In this document: piece after piece, positions 37,140 through 48,732 of the stretch | How the letters are laid out: every line of letters begins with the position of its first letter | How positions within the stretch are numbered: position 1 is the first letter of the stretch | From: Cadophora sp. MPI-SDFR-AT-0126 | Lineage: Eukaryota; Ascomycota; Leotiomycetes; Helotiales; Ploettnerulaceae | Reading direction: 5' to 3' | Length of the DNA stretch: 64,000 nucleotides | NCBI GenBank assembly: GCA_020747065.1 | Contig: JAGMVK010000027.1 | Span: 372,001 to 436,000, forward strand | Notes under the pieces: model-generated | Database searches by the model: none | Told to the model about the DNA's origin: nothing | The model's input: the letters and a program-made list of their open reading frames with translations, nothing else | Made by a program: the position numbers and the translations under genes

Positions 37140-38246
37140 TCTTATTTTCGTCAAGGATGGGTGTTCAGCTCGGTCTTCGAGATCTTGTTGCCAACCAGGG
37201 CAATAACTTCAACAACCTGTCAACCATACCACCGCGTATGCTTCCTATACCAAAGTCTTTGATCGAACAAGAAGAGAAAATCAGAGCCTATTGGATGACC
37301 GAAATCCTCGACGGCATGTCATCTCTTGGCGCGGCATGGAACTTAAGCCTTTCACGTCCAGAGAACGAAGCATGGTTCCCTTAGAACGAGACAGTCTGGG
37401 CTTTCCCTGAAAATGCAACCGCCTTCTCTTCCTTCGGCGACTCAGAAGTTTCGTCGGCCTTCACTATCTACTTGAATCTTGTTATATACCAGCTGTATCA
37501 AATCCATCTGTTCCTGCAACAGTCATACGATGCGACATCGGCCGTTGACAGAGCTCGTTGGCAAGCACAGTGCATCAATGTTGATAATGCATTAATGAAG
37601 TGGCGATCTTCAGAAGTCAATGCAAAGAATTTGGATCAGGCAGCATCCACATCAGACTCGACTGGTGTTTTGGGTGCTGTGACATTCGACACGTAAGAAT
37701 TATCCAAGTACCTTGGGGCTTCGACTGATGTAAACCAGGGCAGTGATTGCTCTATACCAAAGGCTTGCACTGCCACCCAAAGGGCTCGGAGAAGTTCATG
37801 GCCCATGGTATCATGCAATACAAAGATGTCTGAGCGCCTGTGACGAGATGAGTTCCATCATTCGAGCAGTTTCTGATGCTGATCTTGAAAACATGAGTCC
37901 GCACATGATTTTCTGCATATTTGTCGCAGCACGCTTCTATCTCGGTACTATCACGTCACTCCCATCAAGTAGTCCAAGCTAATATATTCAGTTCATGCTA
38001 AAATATTGTCAGTTGAGATTCCGCGAAGCCTCGATCTGTTGATCTATGGACTTAAGACTTGTGGTCAGCGATGAAACTTTGCGAGAAGGTTGGAGAAGAT
38101 CATCTATACTGCTATTGCAGAGAAAAGGATACCGGTTGTGAGATCTCCATTGCCACACGAGTTCTACGATTTGCAGTACTCATCACTGGATATTGATCAG
38201 GCTCTAAGTCTTTGGGCTGAGGATACTGCGACGTCTGGAGTATAGG
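37140..38246 (+). pseudogene. 5'-truncated Zn2Cys6-type transcription factor pseudogene
   Basis: Right after the DNA transposon the composition becomes normal and a plus-strand frame encodes a recognisable middle of a fungal-specific regulator (KIRAYWMTEILDGMSSLGAAW, then NETVWAFPE). It is cut by a TAG at 37382. It continues through an intact intron (donor GTAAGA at 37695) into a block LPPKGLGEVHGPWYHAIQRCL, and ends with YGLKTCGQR, FARRLE and LPHEFYDLQYS...ALSLWAE near 38246. A second stop, TGA, stands directly after GQR near 38069, where relatives have Trp. The N-terminal zinc cluster is missing. Loss of the 5' part to transposon insertion plus point mutations makes it non-functional. Confidence 0.75.
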
Positions 38247-39001
38247 AAACCACATTATGGGAGTTTTTGCGTTCGGAATCAAGATACTCCGCAGAGAACA
38301 GGTTTTAAGACGCCCTATTTCATGCTACGACTAATTTCACCATCTCAGAGCAGATTCCAAGCTGAAGTGACTCAATTTCTGAGATGAACGTGTGGGTCTC
38401 GGATCCCACCCATAGACGTAAGCTCCGAAACACCCTTATGCTGGCTGGCATGTCAGCCAAACCCTCAAGTCCCAATTTTGCATGACACGGCCTTGTTTGG
38501 GAAAGCTCTGTCAAATTGTGTCAGCGAGAAGCGATATCTCACATCGTTCTTCTTTAATATTTCTCGAACGAGTGCCCGGCAATTGATATTACTATTGGAT
38601 TGAGATAAGGAGGACGAGACATACGACTAATGTAGCTTAAATAAAGAGAAACAGAGAGCTTAGGAGTCCCGTCAATTGGGTAGTTAAGTGCCAGGACCTG
38701 TAGTGAAGTGTGAAGAGAGAGGCGTATATAGTTGACGCCAGAGCCTCTGGATCTTTGACGTGTCTAGATTGGTCTAAATTCTTTTTTGAAATGTACAGAA
38801 TGGGTGGATTGCGATTGTTGGTCCAGCGTCGAGTCGTTTTTATTCATTTGTGGGAGAAACTCTCCGTGCAAAGGCAGCCAAGACTATGAGATCCCTTTCC
38901 GATCAGGTTCAGCCGAATGATATCCACAGGGACATGAGATAAGAAGTGCCAATGTGACTAACTTTCTTAGTTCTCCATAAAATAATATGACGAATATAAA
39001 G
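38247..39001. other. Intergenic, no supportable gene
   Basis: Sequence between the regulator pseudogene and the 3' end of the rhamnosidase. No recognisable frame. Confidence 0.5.
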
Positions 39002-41171
39002 CTACTTGAGAACCTCGAAGGTATGCGTTCCACCAGCGACATTAGGTATTCGAACAAAGCCTCCCGTCAACTTCGTTGTTTTGACTTTACTCCCGTCAAC
39101 CTTCACCGAACTTCTGCCGTTGGACACCGGAATGTACAATGTGCCACTTAGTCCAGATGGCACCTTGATTGAGCCAGAAAGACGACGTCCCTCAACTTTC
39201 CACCCCGCAGACCAAGATCCCATGAAAGTTTTGAAGCCGCCATTTGCAAAACTCACGCCCGAGCCTCGAACACAAGGCCGGAAAACCCAAGCACCATCAG
39301 CACTGTTTATTTCGAGGGGATTTACTATCAAGCCGACCAGACGATTCATAAGTGAGTATGTCGGGCCAGTGCTCCATGCGTGCGCGTGTGATATGAATGT
39401 GCTTCCTCCGGGGTAGAAAGGATACGTCAGACTCCCATCTGAGCCATAGCCCTCAATGAAAGTGGAATTGCTGAATGCTTGCATCATGTATCTCCACTGA
39501 GTTCGGATCAGAGCAAGTGCTCGTGAAGCATCACCAGGAGTGGCTAGGAATTGGGCGTCGACCTCCAGGGAGCCCATGAAAGGACTTATCGCACCTGGAA
39601 GTTCTGGTGCCGGTGCTCCAAACTTTGTCAGTCGTTTCGAGAGATTCTTAGCAATGTTTGCGGCTTGGGAACTGGACAGTGTGAGGTTGAATCTGATAGC
39701 GGCGACGTTACCGTCTTGAGGATAAATATAACGCCCTGCTGTCGTCGTGTTGTCGAAGAAGAGGCCCGCTTGCTCATCGTAAAGAAGATTGTTGACGGAA
39801 TATTTGATCTTAGCTGCCATTGACAGCCACTTTGAGACTTCTTCGCTGTCTGTGGCGATACTTTTCGACACCCTTGCCAATAGATTGAGGACATGATAGT
39901 AGAGTGCATTCAAAGCTGTATTCTCGCCACCTTGTCCAATTCGACCCCAGTCCGCTCCTTTGGTTCCGTTGAAAAGTCCGGTGGTGAAGTCGACGTAAGC
40001 ATAAGTAGCATGCACGCTCCGAACGATTTGATCCCAATATTGATTGCCAAATGCAGTATCACCTGATAACAGGATGTATTCCGCAAAACCAGCGATGGTC
40101 CAGAGGTTGTAAGTGTCGGAAATGTAGCCTTGAAGTCTGTCAATGAAAACAATTCACAGTATGGTTAAACAAAGATCGTTTACCTGCGCCCACTGAAAGA
40201 AAAAAGTCACCGAATGGAGATCCAGCATATGGAAAGTACCCTGTAGTCGCATCCTGAAGAATGAAACATGTTTTGAGAGCATTACGAACCGATGCCAGAT
40301 TGTCTTTGTTGTTAGACACGAGGGCAACATTGGTCGCGACCGCCAGATCTCCAGCCCATCCGTTCCGGTCTCGCTTGGCTCCATCAGTGAGTAGCACATC
40401 TTGTGGTCCGAGGCCTTTGGCTTGTGCATTGTTTGCCCAGCCAGAAGCTTGACCCAGGTATGAGCGTTGGATCGAGCTGTTCGCAGAAACCGTACTGAGT
40501 TGAATTGTGTAGGCGCCTGCATACCATATTTGATTCAGCAAGTCATCTGAGCTGTGGAAGTATCCAGTATAGTCGTTGAGTCGTGGATTATTTGGCTGTG
40601 CTGTAAAGTATACATGCGAGAGCTGGAGCTTCACTCTAGTATTAGGTGAAGTCGTGTGTCCAAGTGACAGAGTCAAGTACCGGAAGCTACCTCGGGCCCA
40701 TTGAATTGGAACGGAGTAAGAACCCTTGGCCATGGGGATGTACAGTGTCCCGTCAACATGGCTGTACAGGACCGAAAGATCAGACGCGTAGCCAACACCT
40801 TGCAGCGATTCTGAGAAGGCAAGACCGAGTCCTTGGCACGGGCTCGAGCAAGTGAATCCAGGTAGTTCAAATTTGCTACAGGGTTGCCCACTGCAGGTAG
40901 CATGTTTAAAGAGAATTGTAGGAAATCCAGCCGTCATTTGACCAAAGTCGTAGGTAATCGTTGCATTGGGTCCCGACAAAGTAAAAGTTTGATCCGCGGC
41001 CGATTTTGCAGTCGCATCGTAGGTAACATTGCCGGAGGTCCTGAGAATTCCAGTAGCTTTGACCAAGCGTGAGGACGGAGCTAAGTTATATCTTTGCTGC
41101 GGATTAGGCGCCGAATAGCAAGTAGAAGTTGCGGCCCACGCAACGACGAAGAAGATATTTGGTACCCTCAT
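39002..41171 (-). CDS. Secreted GH78-type alpha-L-rhamnosidase
   Basis: Two exons, complement of 40184-41171 and 39002-40128 (intron 55 nt; the junction gives FFLSVGAGYISDTYNLW), 704 aa. Residues 1-20 are a signal peptide. An N-terminal beta-sandwich with several cysteines precedes the (alpha/alpha)6 barrel. The catalytic-region block DGAKRDRNGWAGD lies at 263-275, with Asp263, Asp268 and Asp275 at the places where bacterial GH78 enzymes have Asp, Glu and Asp. A C-terminal beta domain ends in TLYIPVSNGRSSV and GGTHTFEVLK. The family (PF17389 barrel) removes terminal L-rhamnose from plant pectin side chains, flavonoid glycosides or saponins outside the cell. Several Asn-x-Ser/Thr sites fit secretion. 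Divergent from a Zn2Cys6 regulator, a frequent layout for sugar-utilisation genes. Confidence 0.9.
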
Positions 41172-42409
41172 GACGAAAATTCTGGGTAGCGAAACAACAG
41201 TGACGAGACAACCAGTTGTTTTGGCTCTGATAACAATGATGGGTGTTTCACATGTATGAATACAAATACTGAGCTATATAAGATAATAAGACTGTCAGCG
41301 AATTGCCGTCATATTGAAGTGCAATTGCCATCAAGCGCTTGAATTTGGCGGGGTATGCACTTTCTAAACTAGTTCCCCGCAAACTTTGCTTAAGGTTAAT
41401 TCCATCAACATCACTCTAAGGGGCTTGGAAAAAGAAATGGCTGAAGTGGAACAGACTAGAGCAGAGCCCAGGGTGGACTTTAAAATGCCATTGAGGGCGG
41501 GTAGCATCCTTTCAATACGGTGCGTTTGTGTACAATCATATTGTATCTGACTGATAAGTTATTTCTCCTCGTCGAGCCGTTACTGTCCTGTCCGGCCCTT
41601 TTGGGTCAAGCTGACGTGATTTTAACCCTTGAAACTCGGTTTAGTTGTTTGTTCAAGCTATTGTTGAGCTCTCGTGACTTGTGTTCATTTTCGAATACTT
41701 CCCTAGCAACTGTTGAATACGCCATTGCAAGCTATTGTTTTCGTCAGCAGCTCTTGAACCGCGGCATCAATGACCGAAAATTGATCGAAAAGGACTAGAT
41801 TACGGTTGCCACCACTTGCAGGACTAGTGTTCGGGGGAATCTGGGGTCGCGTGAAGAAGCAGATTGAAGTGCTCAGTACCTGGGATCTGGGGACCCCAAA
41901 GAGACTTTGCGGGGTTGAAGTATCTCGGAGGTGGACATGCGAGCTGCGAAAAAGATATTTGGGGAAATAGGCTCGGGCACTTTTGTCCCGTTCAGTATTC
42001 TATGTGGACAGAGGTTACGTGGACGGAGCATGTGGACAGGACTTGGCTGCTTGGAGCCTTGGGAAAGTAACGTTCTCATGGATATTTGAATTGATCGGGC
42101 TTGAATTGAGTAAAAGAACTTGTATCTGTTTCAAAACCGTCTTAAAGAAAGCCTGTGGACCTGAGTTGATACTGTGCTGCCATAGGTGTGCTGGCGCGAT
42201 GTTTAGAAACACCCCAATTGTTTAGCGAGGCGGACAAACTGCGGGGACTGTCGCAAGGAGTGGTGGGTGGCGGGGCGTGACGATGTTGAAGCAGCCCTGA
42301 ATCACCATGAAAAATGCACCGTCGTCGACCTGCCGTATCTGTACCTTTGCTTACTTAACGCCGAACGGAAGAACACAAGGAACTGAGTGGTAGAAGCTAT
42401 TTCTGCAGC
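41172..42409. other. Divergent promoter region, rhamnosidase and regulator
   Basis: About 1.2 kb shared upstream region. It contains the CreA-like pair listed separately and another GCGGGG near 42271. Short frames here have no recognisable content. Confidence 0.5.
41348..41380. promoter_or_regulatory. Paired CreA-like sites upstream of the rhamnosidase
   Basis: GCGGGG at 41348-41353 and its inverse CCCCGC at 41375-41380, about 180 and 205 bases upstream of the rhamnosidase start. Both fit the SYGGRG consensus of the carbon catabolite repressor CreA/Cre1, for which closely spaced pairs are the functional form. The motif is short, so this is suggestive. Confidence 0.45.
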
Positions 42410-44788
42410 ATGCCACGCGAAGAGGCTCCTAGATTTGCTGTACGCAATCCATTTCCAGCTTTGCTTAGCGTGTCCACTTTGCAGCCCCAGCATCCAGTCA
42501 CCATTCAGACAGCATCCTAACGAGATAGTCCGAAGTGCGACGAGTGTAGGATACGGAAGTTCAGAGTAGATGCCTGCCCTTCTGGAAAAACTCATAATTA
42601 TATACGCGCTAATTGACAGCAGTGTACCAAGGAGCTGCCATCTTGCGCAGTCTGTGTGCGCCAAGGGAAGCAATGCATCTACAGCCCAAGAGTCGAGAGA
42701 ACTCCTCTGACACGCAGGTAAGCAGCAACCTGCATAAGTACTCCGCGATGTAGTACCAAATTGCTTGCGCTGTCATAAATTCTGTAGCTGGTCTGACCGG
42801 AATACCATGTAGCAACCTTACCGCTGCAGAAGACCGTATACGCCGACTCGAGGCTACGTTTGCAGAGCTCCTTCCAGATGTCGATCTCGATCAGTTACTA
42901 GACCCTGCTTCGGACAGACCATTGAGTAGCTCCCGTCGTCCAATCCCAGAGACAATAGAATCGAGAGTTCTTGATGCCAAAGCACGTGACTTCATCAGGG
43001 AAAGTGCGTCCCCAGGAGCAGAGGAGGCTCTACCTCAGCAAGCAGACGGCTTTGACTGGGCAGAAGAAACAACCCTTAGCGGACTTTCAGATGGGATGGC
43101 AGCGTTGTCCATCAAGCCTGAAGGGACTGGATATCTTGGTAACGCCACTCCACCACGTCTGACGTTGCGACTGATTTGATGCCCAGGTGCAACTTCGAGC
43201 GTGATGCCTCTTCGTGCTCTATTGATTGGAGATCCAGATATGGGTTCTTCGAGACAGCCTCCATTTGGTAGACAACTCAATACTGGAGGCTTCGAATCCC
43301 CATTCCTGGAGCCGCCTCTGTCAGGGGTATCAGAGCAGGTTTTCATTGATGCGTACTTTCTCTACTACCATACTGCATACCCATTTCTTCACGAAGCAAC
43401 ATTTCGAGCACAATATTCAGGCGAATTGCCGCGTCCAAAGGGCAAGACATGGCCAATTCTGCTCAACTCTGTCCTTGCGATTGGATCTTGGTGTGTTGGT
43501 GACGACGATTCAACGATTGATAGGACTTTCTACCAAGAAGTGAATTCTCTCTGGCAGGACGACGCATCTGTATTCGAAGTTGGCAACTTGGCGTTGGTGC
43601 AGGCACTTCTGCTTCTCAGTAATTACACACAGAAAACGAATAAGCCGAATACAGGCTGGAATTACCTTGGCCTGGCTGTCAGAATGGCCTTGAGTCTTGG
43701 CTTGCACAAAGAATTTCCTGAGTGGAAGATCAGCCCACTTCAAAGAGAAATGAGAAGACGGGTATGGTGGGGACTCTATATATTTGATTCTGGAGCGTCG
43801 ATCACCTTCGGTCGTCCAGTACTTCTTCCCGAAGCAAGTATCATGGACACAAATCAGGTTCTCAACATTCACGAAGAGGTGAGGTCGGCCCTCAGAACGT
43901 GGGATCCCATCTGATATAGTGCGTAGGATTTGACAGCAACAACAACATCGCTGCCGCAAGAACTTGCTCTACCGACTGTCTATTCAGGTCTCAAAGCTCA
44001 ATCCGCGTTACATCTGACCACGAACCAGCTTTACCACCGACTCATCTCGACCCCGGGCCCAACATCTTCGGAGCTTCTCAGCCTCCAAGCGCGGCTAGAT
44101 GTATGGGAGAACTCCATTCAACCCTACTTTCAGATCCACAGTCCAGAGCTTCAAGCCAATGATGCGTTCGTCCTTGCACGTTATCGCCTATCATGGCGAA
44201 CTTGGAATCTACGGATCATTCTCTTCCGCCCGACCGTTCTACGCTGGGCAGCCAATCTCTGGGCTGCAGGTCCAGTGATCAATCCAGATGCTGACGAAGC
44301 TGATGAGAGATGCCGAATGCTCTGTTTGGAGAGTGCGCGGGATACTATTGCTAGCATTTCTGAATACATGTCGGGTAATTTGACGTCGAGACTTGGAAGC
44401 TGGTACATGCTGTAAGTTGCCATTTTCAAATCTCAATGATACCTTTGCATTACTGAGGCTCTTTAGTTACTTTCTTTTTCAAGCTGGTCTGATCCCAATC
44501 ATTTTCCTCATCACAATGCCAACCTCTCCCTCTGCGCCGTCCTGGCTCGAAGATCTTCGCATTACCAAAAATCTACTTTCCTTCGTAGCAGTCAATAATC
44601 GGCTAGCTGAACGCTGCTTGGAGATTGTCGATAGGATGTGTGCTCCTTTGCTTAATGCTTCAGAACCGGAAGTAATGCTGCAAGACCCCAATCTGTTTAG
44701 TGACGTCCAATCGATGTTTGTTGGCGAGCAGGGCGACGGAAGCGAGTTCATGGACTGGACGAATTTTGGGCTGCAATGGGGAGTTTGA
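42410..44788 (+). CDS. Zn2Cys6 transcription factor
   Basis: Seven exons: 42410-42439, 42536-42565, 42623-42717, 42813-43138, 43187-43878, 43927-44411 and 44467-44788, 659 aa with all phases closing. The zinc cluster starts at residue 11 (ACDECRIRKFRC) and ends CxxCVRQGKQC, and is spread over exons 2 and 3, with exon 2 only 30 nt. After it come a linker (SPRVERTPLTR) and a short coiled region (AEDRIRRLEATFAELL). The fungal_trans domain (PF04082) has its typical YFLYYHTAYPFLHEATF, VRMALSLGLHKE and RRRVWWGLYIFD blocks near residues 225-390. Exon 1 is short and rests on a good CTAAC branch point and the ACDECR junction. This is a GAL4-type nuclear activator. Its position next to the rhamnosidase suggests, but does not show, control of rhamnose use. 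Confidence 0.88.
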
Positions 44789-46386
44789 ACTGCTACTTAT
44801 CTCGACCTGTTGGATTCGGACAAGCCGCGACACGCATCGTTTTGATCACCCCCCTCTTTCCCGCAGAACACATAAACAAAATCATGAGTACCACTTTTGC
44901 TCGGTCCGAAAGTAGGCGAACGATTGTCACCTTCCTCGAATTCGAATCTCGAAGCACATCCGGTAGCACAAACACATCTATAATATCCCCGCACAGCCAC
45001 CGCAGAGCTCCAAAGTCGAAGCCTTCATAAACTACCCTGGCACAGGCAGCACGCATCTTGCTGACTCCCTTCTAACGTCGCATCAAAATTCAACTAGAGT
45101 GATAGCTGGCGGGGGGGTTGGAAGGGTGAACAACTTTGGAATTGGGGATCTATATAAAGCCCTAAGGTGCTGCTGTCAAGGCAAGTGCGCCTTTGACCAT
45201 TTGTTCTCATTTTGACTTTGTAGATTTGTAAGTCCAGCTGTGTTGATCAAGTGGATTTGAGAGATGCCTGCAAGGATTCAGAACTTTGTACAAAACTCTG
45301 CAGAGCTTGATACATAACCCCCCGAGTCAAGTTCTGGCAGGAACTTCAATGCAATAGCATAATGGAACATTGTTCTTCGAAGTTCTGAATGCAAATGACT
45401 GTCATGTCGCACTCCCCACCGAACCTCTACCTCCGTTTTCAACCGTCCGAACGGAAATCCTGCCCCCCAAAAACCAAGCTCACCTGACTTGACACCTGAC
45501 TCCAGCCCTCGCAAACGCCACGAACAATCCCCAAGCTCCATGCACCCCGATAGCATATGCCAGATAGCATAAGCTTGCCAACCCAAAATGTCTATCACTC
45601 AAAATCCTCCACATCCTTTGAAGTAATTGGCCACATCCAACACCCGACGAACTTCCAAGCCCGCTAAGAGCGGGGAATCACGTTCTTGGCGCGAAAATTT
45701 TATCTTATCAGATCGGCCCATCTGAGAATTCTTTTCGCTGCTTCGCCGCACACTTACATTTTAGTTTCTGACTGCTTTTGGGGTGTTTCTCGTAATGTAG
45801 AGTACTGCAATTCTGCTTGTGCGGCAATATTTTCGGTGCTGTTCTGGTGTTGAAAGAGGTTTTTGCTGGTGATGGGATGTGCGGTCGGTGGGTCTATTGA
45901 TGAAGGTTTAGCGAGGTGGGGGACAAAAAAAATCGGGGATGACTTCCATTTCGATTTCCTGGATTGACTTCGACCGATACCTTTCTACATCAATTTCGAA
46001 GTTCAGCCATCCAAATCCCCGGGATCGCAAGGGAGAACCGCTGCGATTCTTGCCGTGGATTGGTGGATGGGTGCGTTCGTTTACTCTTGCTGCAGATGCA
46101 GTGGATCGGCACTGGACTAGAAGACTGGGATGAGATGGGAGCCAAGACGGCGAAACGAACCTAGAAGCTATTGCCTGTGGATCTTAACTTTTCTTGGGTG
46201 GGTGCGAGTGCGGGATACCATGTGAGCGAATGGAGCTACCCTAGTAGATGAGATAAGATATAAAGGGTTTGGCCATCAGATCTATCTGATCTTGTGTTCA
46301 CTCCTCACCTCCCTACTACATCCCTGGTCTTCGCTTGTTGAGGTGCGACAAGTCAGGTCAAGCCAAACCAAGCGAGCAATCACAAC
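44789..46386. other. Upstream region of the siderophore transporter
   Basis: About 1.6 kb without a supportable gene. A 106-codon minus frame at 45278-45598 has no recognisable content. GATA motifs occur at 45703-45713 and 46251-46260. Confidence 0.5.
45705..45713 (-). promoter_or_regulatory. SreA/Urbs1-type GATA site
   Basis: The minus strand reads ATCTGATAA, an exact match to ATCWGATAA, the site bound by iron-responsive GATA repressors (Urbs1, SreA, SRE) at siderophore genes. It continues as GATAAGATA, so two GATA cores overlap. It lies about 675 bases upstream of the siderophore transporter start. Confidence 0.55.
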
Positions 46387-48386
46387 ATGGCGTCCATCAC
46401 TCCCGCTGCCGAGAACAGTGCGATTGACTCGACCTTCGATATCGAGAAGAGTCCTGTCAATGATGAGAATGTTAATGAAGTTCTGTACGATGAGAAGCTA
46501 GACTCTGAGGATGGATCGACGCATAAGCAAGATGGTGTTAAGCGTGTTGAGGCTATCACCACGGTCTGGACTAAGAAGACTTTGGTTTTGATGTTTATCC
46601 TGTACGCCCTCCCTCGATTAATCCCAGACTTGATGGAAGCAGAAAAAGACAAGGCACTGACACCAATTCACAGTCTCTACCTCGTCTCCTTCGTCGAGCT
46701 CCTCATGTCATCCATCAACTCCAACCTCACAGCCTACGTAACCTCCGCCTTCTACTCTCACGGTCTCCTCGGCGCCACAGGAATCGTAGCCACCATCGCC
46801 GGCGGCGTCTCCGCCTTCACCATCGCCAAAATTATCGACATTTGGGGCCGCGTGGAAGGCTTCCTCCTCATGCTCTTCGTCGTCTCCCTCGGCCTCATCA
46901 TGAAAGCCGTGTGCAAGAACGTCACCACTTACGCCGCAGCCCACACCTTCTACTGGGTAGGGCATCTCGGCCTCCTCTATGTCATCGATGTCATGTTGGC
47001 TGACATGACGACGTTGAGGAACCGGATGTTGGCGTTCACTATCAATGGAACGCCGACTATTGCGACTACTTTTGCAGGTCCTGCGATTGCGGAGTTGTTC
47101 TATGAGGAGTCGACTTGGAGGTGGGCGTTTGGTGCGTTCTGTATTATTTTGATTGGGGTGAGTCTTCCTGCTGTGGCGGTCATGCTGGCTCAGCAAAGGA
47201 AGGCGGCGAGACTTGGTGCGCTGCCTGAGAGAGTGCATAAGCGAACGAGATTCGAGTCGTTCAAGTTCTACATTGTTGAGTTTGACAGTAAGAGCACCCT
47301 CGAACGTTATTTGAGAAACAAGAAACTAACAAACTTCTCTCTAGTCCTCGGCCTCCTCCTCTGCACAGCAGCATTCTCTCTCATCCTGCTGCCCTTCTCC
47401 CTCGCCAACGGGCAATCCAAAGGCTGGGCATCCGGAACCGTAATCTCCATGCTCGTCGTCGGTACGATCTCCATGATCGCCTTCGTCCTGTGGGAGCGAT
47501 TCTTTGCACCTGTACAATTCTTCCCATTCAAGTACCTCATGAACCGAACCATCATCGGCTCGTCCCTGCTGTACGGCTTCATGTTCGCGAGTATCTTCTG
47601 CTGGGATACGTACTATTACTCGTATCTGCAGGTGGTGCATGATCAGAATATTAGAGATTCAGGATATATTCTGAATGCGTTCTCGCTTACTTCGTCGTTC
47701 ATCTCGCCTTTTATTGGATTGTAAGTTCTCTTTCCACGTATACCTTACCCATACGTGCTTCTTCCACGCCCCTCAACGCTCAAAATAGAAAATGGTACCG
47801 ACTGACACTCATCTCCAGACTCATCAGCCGCACCGGCGATTTCAAATTCACCGCCTATGGCGGCATCCCCTTCGTCGTCCTCGGCACCGCCCTCCTCATC
47901 CACCTCCGAACCCCCAGCACCCACGTCGGGCTCCTCGTAATGTGCCAAGTCCTCAACGGAATCGGGACCGGAATCTGGGCGACCTGCGCCCAACTTGCCG
48001 TCATGGCGTCCGTCTCCCACCAAGAGGTCGCCGTCGCCATCGCCCTCTGGGGCATGTTCGGGTCGATCGGCTCCGCCATCGGCCAGGCCATTGCCGGCGC
48101 GCTCTGGACCAATATCCTGCCAAAAGAGCTGTACAAGGCGTTACCCGAGGAGAGCAAGAATCTGACGGCGACGATCTATAGCTCGTTTGTGATTCAGCAG
48201 GATTATCCGGTCGGCACGGTGATTAGAGATGCGATTGTGGTGGCGTATGCGGATGTGCAGAGGAAGATGGTGGTTGCGGGGAGTGCGTTTATGCCGGTTT
48301 GTGTGTTGGCTATTGTGCTGTGGAAGAGGATGGATGTGAGGAAGATGGAGAAGGAGAAGACGCAAAGTAAAGGAACGATTTGGTAG
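46387..48386 (+). CDS. Siderophore-iron MFS transporter (SIT/ARN family)
   Basis: Four exons: 46387-46601, 46674-47287, 47345-47720 and 47819-48386, 590 aa. A hydrophilic N-tail of about 60 residues leads into 12-14 membrane helices. Family blocks seen are SINSNLTAYVTSAFYSH (helix 1-2 loop), KIIDIWGRVEGF (the motif-A variant of SIT transporters), a YSYLQVVH segment and a long extracellular loop before the last helix (ALPEESKNLTATIYSSF). SIT/ARN proteins import ferric siderophores across the plasma membrane or endosome with protons. Regulation by an SreA-type repressor is plausible, given an ATCTGATAA site and an AGATAAGATA tandem upstream. Downstream it converges on the NAPE-PLD-like gene. 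Confidence 0.9.
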
Positions 48387-48732
48387 GTGGCTCCTCGATG
48401 TGTCGTTGGTTAGATGGGAGAGTGAGAAACGCTTGCCTATTGCAAGGGAAGGGGTAATATTGTATATTTATTGCTCTATAGGTTGTCGGCAGAGAAGGAA
48501 TAGAAGATTTCAGTCAAAAAAGTTGGCTTTGACGAAAGAAACTGTCTTCGCTGTTTCACTCTCGCTTAAACGCCGCAAATAGTCCACAACTTCGCACAAA
48601 TTTATGGCACGCTCATCTTCCGGCTTCTCTCCGAGTTAGCTCATCTCATCTTTCTCTCCACGCGCCAAATTGATTCAATGTTCTCGCTTACGCAATCCTC
48701 TCCACCCTCAACAAAGCCGTTTCATCCCACAA
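48387..48732. other. Convergent intergenic region
   Basis: A 346-base gap between the 3' ends of the siderophore transporter and the NAPE-PLD-like gene; nothing else seen. Confidence 0.5.

Noticed and set aside
46708..47238. 176-codon minus-strand open frame, and others of 90-100 codons over 47307-48157
   Set aside because: They lie opposite the siderophore transporter and mirror its codon pattern; composition (His, Glu, Asp runs) is that of an antisense shadow.
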